DNA of 7,124 nt from a bacterium (GTDB lineage: Bacteria; Electryoneota; RPQS01): positions 1 to 7,124 of the forward strand of contig JAQTRJ010000105.1 in the NCBI GenBank assembly GCA_028711875.1. Reading direction: 5' to 3'. A model generated the notes under the pieces. The model was given only the letters and a program-made list of their open reading frames with translations. It was not told where the DNA came from and ran no database searches. Shown piece by piece: positions 1 through 5,809 of this stretch (positions within the stretch are counted from its first letter, which is position 1; every line of letters starts with the position of its first letter). The position numbers and the translations under genes are program-made.

Positions 1-651
1 CGCAACAACTCCGGTCCCTACTCCGGCGCGCTCTGGTGTCAGAATTTCTGCCGGGTGCGCGTTCATCACAACGTCTTTGAAGGAAATGAGGCACTATACG
101 CGGATCAGCCGTCCGTCCTGAAGTCCATCTCGCTCGCGAATCCGCAGATTGATTCGAATATCATTTCCGGAAATCGTGGGCAAGCAATCGCCTCCTATGA
201 TCTCATCACCCTCGACGCCCGCTACAACTACTGGGGCGATCCGTCCGGACCGTATCATCCGACGCTCAATCCCGAAGGGCGCGGCGACACGCTCGTGCAG
301 GACAGCATTCTGTTCATTCCGTGGCTGACCGAACCGCCCGACACGACCATGCCGTCTGAAGTCACCGAGCGAACGCACAGCGAAATCGCGTCCACGTGGC
401 GGCTGGTCGGCGTCTATCCCAATCCGTTCAACAGCGCGGTGAGAATTATTCTCGCGGGTTTCACGCGCTCGGATTTTCGATTAACCTTGCACAATTTGCT
501 CGGGCAAGAAGTCGCGGTTATCCACGCAGGCGCGCTGACCGGCGGCGAACTGTCTTACACAGCCCCGCCCTCGCTCGCCACCGGAGTCTATTTCCTCCGC
601 GCCGCCTCCCGCGATGCGGTCGAAACGAAAAAAGTGTTGTTCATGAAATAG
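1..651 (+). CDS. Secreted right-handed beta-helix protein with C-terminal type IX (Por) sorting domain, 5' end missing
   Basis: The frame is open from base 1 to the TAG at 649-651, so 216 residues of the C-terminal end are present and the true start lies outside the window. The GTG at 55 is probably internal, since coding-like sequence (RNNSGPYSGALW...) continues before it. Residues about 1-110 look like parallel beta-helix rungs (HHNVFEGN, DSNIISGN), followed by the YNYWGDPSGP segment at about 75-84 and a later FIPWL, a typical end to NosD/pectate-lyase-like beta-helix repeats. After a Thr/Glu/Ser-rich linker, residues about 137-216 form a Por secretion tail: YPNPFN at 139-144, then LHNLLGQEV, GVYFLRA and a closing KKVLFMK. 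In known families this tail directs export by the type IX system and surface attachment or release. The substrate or ligand is unknown; polysaccharide binding or cleavage is possible but not shown. Confidence 0.85.
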   Translation, partial: RNNSGPYSGALWCQNFCRVRVHHNVFEGNEALYADQPSVLKSISLANPQIDSNIISGNRGQAIASYDLITLDARYNYWGDPSGPYHPTLNPEGRGDTLVQDSILFIPWLTEPPDTTMPSEVTERTHSEIASTWRLVGVYPNPFNSAVRIILAGFTRSDFRLTLHNLLGQEVAVIHAGALTGGELSYTAPPSLATGVYFLRAASRDAVETKKVLFMK

Positions 652-716
652 CTTCTCGCGGCATCGGAGTGGATTCTATCCCACGCGTACGATATTCCGC
701 CGGTAAGATGCAAATC

Positions 717-744
717 GCGGGCGATTCCATTGGGAATCGCCCGC
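717..744. terminator. Perfect 12-bp hairpin between convergent genes, probable bidirectional terminator
   Basis: The arm GCGGGCGATTCC (717-728) is followed by the loop ATTG and the exact reverse complement GGAATCGCCCGC (733-744). It lies 65 bp after the stop of the plus-strand beta-helix gene and 28 bp after the stop of the minus-strand glycosyltransferase gene, where a shared terminator is expected. The flanking T-runs are weak on both strands (TTCTGATC to the right; GATTTGCATCTT on the minus strand), so intrinsic termination may be inefficient or need Rho. The rest of the 652-772 gap shows no gene. Confidence 0.7.
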
Positions 745-772
745 TTCTGATCCGTGAGACCTGTTACTGCGC

Positions 773-2254
773 TTACTTCAATCGCCACTCGTAGAGCGCG
801 AAGCGCGGATTGAACGCGGTGATCCGCGCGGGCGCGACGGCGATGTCATTCAGCGCGTGCGGCAGCGCGTCGTGCGGATCGCTCAGATTCTGAACGGTGT
901 CCCAGCGAATGTAGAACACTCGCTGCTTGGTGGTGAGCCGCGCCTGCAGCCGGTTGATCTCGTCCTCCGAGTACTGGTTTCCCTCGGGAACGTCCGCCAG
1001 TTGCAGCAGACTGCGGCACTCCGGCCAGTAGTACGCGAGCAAACCGTAATTGCCGGGAAGCGCAAACAACGCTGAAGACGGCTCGTACTGTTTCTGGAGA
1101 TAAGCCGTCAGGCCGCGCCAGTCCTCGCGACGGCCGTAGTGCGCGCTGTCCCAAACGTGCAGCAGCGCCACGAGCAAAATCGCCGCTCCCATCGCGGTCA
1201 CGGCGCGCCGCAGCCACACGCGCTCCAGCGACCGGAAGGCCAGCGCCACGAACAACAGCGCGAACGGAACGGAAAAGATCAGATACTTGGGCTGAAGCCA
1301 ATACTTGTGGGTGAGAAGCATGGCGATCAGCGCCAGCGCCGCCGGCAGCGTGAACAACTCGTGCGCCCAGTGCAGCGCGCGGTCGCGCCATTCCCGCGCA
1401 TGGATCCGAATCAACGGCACGAGAACCAGCACCGCCGCCGCCCCAGCGAGCAGCGCGAGCGGAAGATTGCGCGCGAGATCCCCCATCCCCACGGCGCGCC
1501 CCACACCCTGCTCCCCGAGGACGAAATAGTTGAAGCCGAGAGTGAACGCCGTGAGCAGCTTGGGAATCGCGCTCGGAATATGCACCGCGTATTCGCCACC
1601 GCGAACCGCAAGAAACCGCACGAGGTGGGGAAGATTGGGCAGATACAGAAGCGCCGTCGCGGCCAGAGCGGCCAATCCCTGCCACGCCGGAACGGTCTTG
1701 CGCTCGCGAATGAAGGCGGGAACAAAGCCGGCAAGAAAAATCCAGTAGTGAAAATGAGTATACACGCCGGCCGCGGCGACCGCGACGAACGCGATCCAGC
1801 GAAGCATCGTCGGCCGCTCGAGAGCGCGGAGCGCCGCCCACAGCTGCAGCAGCGCGAGCAAAGCGACCAGCGAGTACATCCGCAATTCCTGCGAGAACTC
1901 GATCAGCATCGGCGAACACGCGATCAGCACGGCAAACACGCGCGCCAGCCGCTCGTCACCCAGCCGTCGGCCCACGGAATACGCGACGGGAATTTGCAGC
2001 CAGCCGAACAGCAGCGGAAGCAGGCGCAGTCCGATTTCGCCGTGGAAACCGAGCTGCTTCCACAAATAGAGAAGCGAAAAAAACAGCGGGCGAAAGCAAT
2101 CTTCCGTGTCGGTAACGAGCCGCGCGCTGTCGCGCAGGAGCGAGAACACTTCGTCGCCATAGAAGCTGTCGCCGAGACCGGGAATCCGCAGCGCCACACC
2201 CAGTCCCAGCACGCACCACAGAAAACCCGACGGGCGATATCGCGTGCCCGTCAT
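773..2254 (-). CDS. GT39/PMT-type membrane glycosyltransferase
   Basis: A 493-residue polytopic inner-membrane protein of the GT-C class (ArnT/PMT_2-like), expected to move a sugar from a polyprenyl-phosphate donor to an envelope acceptor on the periplasmic side. Residues 11-25 form the first membrane helix. They are followed by the loop GDSFYGDEVFSLL, with D34-E35 in the place of the acidic catalytic pair of this class. Next come RPLFFSLLYLW (55-65), the family-typical LRLLPLLFGWLQIPVAY and GRRLG (about 76-99), and SQELRMY (121-127). Six or more further hydrophobic segments follow, including YTHFHYW and LQPKYLIFSVPF. A soluble C-terminal part of about 120 residues starts near GRREDWRGL. I chose ATG 2254-2252 because it overlaps the upstream methyltransferase stop as ATGA and sits just before the first helix; the open frame extends to 2509 but the extra 85 residues overlap the methyltransferase. 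Acceptor and sugar are unknown; lipid A, O-antigen or protein are all possible. Confidence 0.85.
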   Translation of the reverse strand: MTGTRYRPSGFLWCVLGLGVALRIPGLGDSFYGDEVFSLLRDSARLVTDTEDCFRPLFFSLLYLWKQLGFHGEIGLRLLPLLFGWLQIPVAYSVGRRLGDERLARVFAVLIACSPMLIEFSQELRMYSLVALLALLQLWAALRALERPTMLRWIAFVAVAAAGVYTHFHYWIFLAGFVPAFIRERKTVPAWQGLAALAATALLYLPNLPHLVRFLAVRGGEYAVHIPSAIPKLLTAFTLGFNYFVLGEQGVGRAVGMGDLARNLPLALLAGAAAVLVLVPLIRIHAREWRDRALHWAHELFTLPAALALIAMLLTHKYWLQPKYLIFSVPFALLFVALAFRSLERVWLRRAVTAMGAAILLVALLHVWDSAHYGRREDWRGLTAYLQKQYEPSSALFALPGNYGLLAYYWPECRSLLQLADVPEGNQYSEDEINRLQARLTTKQRVFYIRWDTVQNLSDPHDALPHALNDIAVAPARITAFNPRFALYEWRLK

Positions 2255-3024
2255 TTCGGCTTCTCGCAGGTGGCCATCAGGCGATGCTTCAAACCGCAGA
2301 ACAGCGGGATTTCCGCAAGCAGTTCCATGAGCAGCAGCAGCAGCAGCACCCATTTCGGGCGATACATCGAAGGCACGCCCCAGCGATAGATGCGAATATT
2401 CACATATCCGGCTTGGCTCAAATACTTGATCAGCCGCCGCCGCGTGTTGATCCGATACGGCGCTTCGTAGGTTCCTTCGCTGATGATCTTCAGCTTGCGC
2501 TTGACCCACTCGCGCTGCCGGATGGTCATAAACTTGTTGGGGAACATAAACGGATTGAACACGCTGTTGGTGTTGATCAGCACTCGCCCGCCGGGCTTGA
2601 GCACGCGAAAAAACTCGCCGCAGACTCGGCCGGGATCGTCAATATGCTCAAACACCGAATCGCTGTATACGCCGGCGAAGCACTCGTCGGCAAACGGAAG
2701 ACTTTCGATCACTCCGCACACACGATGGCGCGGCCACGGATTCTTCTTCATATCCGTTGGAAGCGGATCCAGCCCGACGAGACGCTTCGGCGGCACCTTG
2801 CGCTCGCCCAGCGTCGTATTGTCGCCGCAGCCGGCTTCAAGAAGCAGTTCGTCCTCGAATCCGTCCGCCCAATCGGCCATGAATTTATGATTGTAGTAGC
2901 CGTTCTTGACGGCCAGACGTTCCCAATAGCCGCGGAACATCGGCGGCACTTGCCTGCGCTGCCATTCATACGTCGAACGGAACGCGCCTTTCGGGAGTGT
3001 TTGTTGGTCGGGTTTTCTTGTCAT
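2251..3024 (-). CDS. Class I SAM-dependent methyltransferase with hydrophobic C-terminal segment
   Basis: A 257-residue Methyltransf_11-type enzyme. SAM-binding motif I is LLEAGCGDN (61-69). The acidic residue that ends strand 2 is D86 in VGLDP, the ESLPFADECFAGVYS segment (107-121) covers motif II, and VLKPGGRVLI (141-150) is the usual post-motif strand. Residues 225-243 form a leucine-rich hydrophobic stretch with six consecutive Leu at 227-232, suggesting membrane attachment or a lipid-linked substrate. ATG 3024-3022 is chosen because the open frame upstream (to 3135) would run into the LolC/E gene and adds Arg-rich, unlikely sequence; this start leaves a 43-bp gap. The gene ends in an ATGA overlap with the glycosyltransferase, so the two are probably translationally coupled and may act on the same surface glycan or lipid. 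The substrate cannot be read from the sequence. Confidence 0.85.
   Translation of the reverse strand: MTRKPDQQTLPKGAFRSTYEWQRRQVPPMFRGYWERLAVKNGYYNHKFMADWADGFEDELLLEAGCGDNTTLGERKVPPKRLVGLDPLPTDMKKNPWPRHRVCGVIESLPFADECFAGVYSDSVFEHIDDPGRVCGEFFRVLKPGGRVLINTNSVFNPFMFPNKFMTIRQREWVKRKLKIISEGTYEAPYRINTRRRLIKYLSQAGYVNIRIYRWGVPSMYRPKWVLLLLLLMELLAEIPLFCGLKHRLMATCEKPK
2331..2348. repeat. (GCA)6 trinucleotide tract inside the methyltransferase gene
   Basis: Six tandem GCA units on the plus strand, read on the coding strand as five consecutive CTG leucine codons (with a CTC next to them), encode L227-L232 of the hydrophobic C-terminal segment. Changes by whole units would keep the frame and alter only the length of the hydrophobic stretch. 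Confidence 0.8.
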
Positions 3025-3067
3025 GTGGTCTCGCGAGGTTCTCGAAATGAGTTCACGGTCGGCGCTC

Positions 3068-4288
3068 TCAGCCCACGTCGCGGATAGCGTCCACCGGCGA
3101 CAACCGCGACGCCTTGCGCGCGGGATAAACGGCACCGAGATAAGAAAGCAAAATGGCGATCACGATCACGATCGCGAAATCCAGCGGCTGCATCTTCACC
3201 GGCAGCGCGTCGAGAAAATAAATGTCCGACGGCAACGACACCCACTTGAAACGAAGCTGGCCGTAGCAGACAAGAAAGCCCAAAGCTGTGCCGAGCAGAC
3301 CGCCGACGATGCCGACAATCATGCCCTGCGCGCTGAAAATGCGGGCCACGTCGCGGTCGCGCGCGCCCATCGCCTTCAGAATCCCGATGTCGCGCCGCTT
3401 CTCCATCGAAACCATAATCAGCGTGGACAGAATATTGAATGCGGCCACGAGAATCACCAGCGACAGAATCGTCGTCCACATCCACTTCTCGATCTTCATC
3501 CACGAAAACAGCGTGCGCCGCAGTTCGAACCACGTCTGCGCGTAATACGGCTGATCGAATTTGGCCTCGATCTCGCGCTTGACCTGATCGGCCAGATACA
3601 TATCGTCGAGTTTGATTTCCAATCCGTCCACCCGTTCGCCCCTCTGAAACAGCGCGCGGGCCGTGGTCAGATCCACGTAGGCGATAATGTCGTCGAACTC
3701 GAACAGGCCGGTCTGAAAAATTCCCGTGAGTGAAAACTGTTTGACGGCGGGCGCGGAAAACGTCGAAGTCATTCCCGCCGGAGAAAACAGCACGACCGTG
3801 TCTCCGAGCGACACCCCCAACCGCTCCGCAAGAAATCTTCCGAGCACGATTCCCGGCAATCCATTCTGCTCGAAGCGCGCGCTGCCGAGCACGATGTGCC
3901 TCGGCAGTTCGCTGACCTGAGCGAGCGTCTGCGGATCCACGCCGCGAATCATCACTCCTTCCGTGGTGCTCTGGTGGCGGAGCATGCCCTTCTCGAAAAT
4001 ATACGGCGACACTCCGATCACGTGCGGCACCTGACTGACGATCGCGGCGGCTTCGCTCCACTCGACGATCCCGCGATCGGCATAGGTGGTGAGACGAACG
4101 TGCGCATCGGCTCCCAGAATCCGCGCCCGCACTTCCGTCTCGAAACCATTCATCACCGACAGCACGATGATCAGCGCGGCCACGCCGATGGTCACTCCGC
4201 CGATCGAGAGATACGAAATCAGCGAAACAAACCCGCTGTGCGAGCGCGACCGCAGATAGCGAAGCGCGATGTAGACGTCTGTACGCAC
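3068..4288 (-). CDS. LolC/LolE-family lipoprotein-releasing ABC transporter permease
   Basis: A 406-residue inner-membrane permease, close to the usual LolC/E size of 400-415. The Lol complex extracts mature lipoproteins from the inner membrane and passes them to the periplasmic carrier for delivery to the outer membrane. The family start is clear: IALRYLRSRSHSGFVSLIS, then helix 1 (about 22-46) ending in the hallmark LSVMNGFE (43-50). Residues about 50-265 form the periplasmic MacB_PCD-like domain. The FtsX-type membrane domain follows, with helices at about 271-295, 321-342 and 369-388, the coupling segment EKRRDIGILKAMGA (296-309) and the terminal YPARKASRLSPVDAIR (388-403). The start is GTG 4288-4286, one base after the lysS stop and with GAGAAG at a 5-base spacing, so translation is probably coupled to lysS. 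No lolD ATPase gene is next to it; the following gene is a methyltransferase. LolC and LolE cannot be told apart here, and a homodimeric LolF-like role is possible. Confidence 0.92.
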   Translation of the reverse strand: MRTDVYIALRYLRSRSHSGFVSLISYLSIGGVTIGVAALIIVLSVMNGFETEVRARILGADAHVRLTTYADRGIVEWSEAAAIVSQVPHVIGVSPYIFEKGMLRHQSTTEGVMIRGVDPQTLAQVSELPRHIVLGSARFEQNGLPGIVLGRFLAERLGVSLGDTVVLFSPAGMTSTFSAPAVKQFSLTGIFQTGLFEFDDIIAYVDLTTARALFQRGERVDGLEIKLDDMYLADQVKREIEAKFDQPYYAQTWFELRRTLFSWMKIEKWMWTTILSLVILVAAFNILSTLIMVSMEKRRDIGILKAMGARDRDVARIFSAQGMIVGIVGGLLGTALGFLVCYGQLRFKWVSLPSDIYFLDALPVKMQPLDFAIVIVIAILLSYLGAVYPARKASRLSPVDAIRDVG

Positions 4289-4289
4289 G

Positions 4290-5798
4290 TCAACTTCTCA
4301 ACTGCGGAAACAGAATCACTTCCCGGATCGAAGCCTGATCCGTCATCAGCATCACCAGCCGGTCCACGCCTATCCCCATGCCCGCCGTCGGAGGCATGCC
4401 GATTTCCAGCGCGTTCAGAAAGTCCTCATCGAGCGGCTGCGTTTCCTCGTCGCCCGCTTCCTTGAGCCGTTTCTGCGCTTCGAAACGCGCACGCTGATCG
4501 AGAGGATCATTGAGCTCCGAGAACGCATTGCCGAGCTCGAATCCCAATGCAAACGGCTGAAACCGCTCGACCAACCGCGCGTCTTCGCGATGTTTTTTCG
4601 CGAGCGGCGAGAGCGACAGCGGATAATCGTATACGAAGGTCGGTTCAATGAGCTTCGGGCGAACGAGCGTCTTCATCATCTCGTCGAGCAGCTTGCCCTC
4701 GCCCATCTCTTTGGTCACTTCCACGCAGTGCGATTTCGCGATCTCACCTAATTCGCGAACCTCCATTCCGAGCAGATCGTGCCCGGTCGCCTCTTTCAAG
4801 AGATCGAAAAACCGCGCGCGGCGGAACGGCTGGCCGAAATCCACCGTCACGCCCTGATACGTGACTTCCGTTTTTCCGAGCGCCGTTCTCGCGACATGTC
4901 GAAACAGCTCTTCCGCGAGATTCATGAGGTCGCGGTAGTCCGAGTATGCTTCGTAGAATTCGAGCATGGTGAATTCCGGATTATGGAATTTATCCATGCC
5001 CTCGTTGCGGAAATCTTTGCTGATCTCGTAGACCTTTTCGAATCCGCCCACGATCAGCCGCTTGAGATAGAGTTCGTCGGCGATCCGCAGAAAGAAATTG
5101 CGGTCGAGCGTATTGTAATAGGTGGTGAACGGTCTCGCCAGCGCTCCTCCGTAGAGCGGCTGCAGGGCGGGCGTTTCCACTTCGAGATAGCCGCGCCCGT
5201 CGAGAAACTCGCGCATCGCCGAAATCACCCGCGCCCGCACGCGAAACACGTCGCGTACTTCGGGATTGACGGCCAGGTCCAGGTAGCGCTGGCGGTAGCG
5301 CGCTTCCTTGTCGGTGAACGCGTCGAAGACCTGCCCTTCGCGCTCTTTGACCACCGGCAGCGGATGCAGCGACTTGGCGAGTAGCGCAAACTGGCGCGCG
5401 CGCAGCGTAGCCTCGCCGGTCTTGGTGCGAAACGCGGTGCCGCTGACGCCGATGATGTCGCCGATGTCGAGCAGCTTGAACAGCGCGTAGCTCTCGTCGC
5501 CCACGCGGTCGCGCTGCACGTACACCTGCATCTGACCGAATTCATCGCGCACGTGGCAGAACGCCGCCTTGCCCATCACGCGCACGGTCTGAATCCGTCC
5601 CGCAATGGAAAACTCCGGCCCGGCGTGCTCTTCGTTTTCGAGTTTGGAATCGAAATCCGCGAGCAGATCGGGGATGCGGGTATCTTTCTCAAAGCGGTAC
5701 GGATACGTATTCACGCCGAGCGCAGCGAGTTTCTCCAGCTTCTCACGGCGCAGTCGAAGAATTTGGGAAAGGTCATCAGTGGGAGTCTTATCGCACAT
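4290..5798 (-). CDS. lysS: Lysine--tRNA ligase, class II
   Basis: A cytoplasmic enzyme that charges tRNA-Lys with lysine using ATP. At 502 residues it is the normal length for bacterial class II LysRS. An N-terminal helix (QILRLRREKLEKLAALGVNTYPY, split around residues 12-34) leads into the OB-fold anticodon-binding domain (about 62-145, with SIAGRIQTVRVMGKAAF and HVRDEFGQMQVYVQRD). The catalytic core has all three class II motifs: motif 1 FLDGRGYLEVETPALQP (198-214), motif 2 FRNEGMDKFHNPEFTMLE (263-280) and motif 3 with GMGIGVDRL (473-481) and the closing REVILFPQ. The start at ATG 5798 fits the family; the upstream bases are A-rich with no clear Shine-Dalgarno, which is common in FCB-group bacteria. 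The ApeA-like gene ends 11 bp upstream, and the permease begins 1 bp after the stop. The sampled line is about 60% G+C, unlike the gene upstream. Confidence 0.97.
   Translation of the reverse strand: MCDKTPTDDLSQILRLRREKLEKLAALGVNTYPYRFEKDTRIPDLLADFDSKLENEEHAGPEFSIAGRIQTVRVMGKAAFCHVRDEFGQMQVYVQRDRVGDESYALFKLLDIGDIIGVSGTAFRTKTGEATLRARQFALLAKSLHPLPVVKEREGQVFDAFTDKEARYRQRYLDLAVNPEVRDVFRVRARVISAMREFLDGRGYLEVETPALQPLYGGALARPFTTYYNTLDRNFFLRIADELYLKRLIVGGFEKVYEISKDFRNEGMDKFHNPEFTMLEFYEAYSDYRDLMNLAEELFRHVARTALGKTEVTYQGVTVDFGQPFRRARFFDLLKEATGHDLLGMEVRELGEIAKSHCVEVTKEMGEGKLLDEMMKTLVRPKLIEPTFVYDYPLSLSPLAKKHREDARLVERFQPFALGFELGNAFSELNDPLDQRARFEAQKRLKEAGDEETQPLDEDFLNALEIGMPPTAGMGIGVDRLVMLMTDQASIREVILFPQLRS
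4294..4299 (-). promoter_or_regulatory. Shine-Dalgarno GAGAAG deciding the GTG start of the LolC/E gene
   Basis: On the minus strand GAGAAG (4299-4294) is embedded in the last codons of lysS and is followed by TTGAC and the GTG at 4288. The spacing of 5 bases and the overlap with the lysS TGA support both the non-ATG start and termination-reinitiation coupling. Confidence 0.65.
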
Positions 5799-5809
5799 AG
5801 ATTATTTTT

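Noticed and set aside
396..794. Plus-strand open frame of 132 codons running into the intergenic gap
   Set aside because: It overlaps the sorting domain in another frame, runs through the terminator hairpin and has an Arg-rich unrecognisable translation.
846..1919. Minus-strand open frame of 357 codons in another frame of the glycosyltransferase
   Set aside because: Ala/Arg/Gly-rich low-complexity translation with no membrane helices or motifs; a shadow of the real gene.
1139..2389. Long plus-strand open frame of 416 codons opposite the glycosyltransferase
   Set aside because: Its translation is dominated by Arg, Gln, His and Glu with no recognisable domain. It is the complement of a convincing GT39 gene in GC-rich DNA, where antisense frames stay open by chance.
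2255..2509. Longer N-terminus for the glycosyltransferase starting at 2509
   Set aside because: The 85 added residues lie inside the methyltransferase gene and look out of frame; the ATGA overlap start at 2254 directly precedes the first membrane helix.
2284..3087. Plus-strand open frame of 267 codons opposite the methyltransferase
   Set aside because: His/Gln/Arg-rich with no motif; antisense shadow of the SAM-binding enzyme.
3025..3135. Longer N-terminus for the methyltransferase starting at 3135
   Set aside because: It would overlap the end of the LolC/E gene by 68 bp and adds 37 Arg-rich residues with no family match; ATG 3024 gives a clean start after a 43-bp gap.
3021..4061. Minus-strand open frame of 346 codons overlapping the LolC/E gene
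   Set aside because: Arg/Gly/Ala/Asp-rich translation in the wrong frame; the LolC/E frame carries all the family motifs.
4779..5384. Plus-strand open frame of 201 codons opposite lysS
   Set aside because: It lies fully opposite the conserved catalytic and OB-fold coding sequence of lysS and shows no domain of its own.
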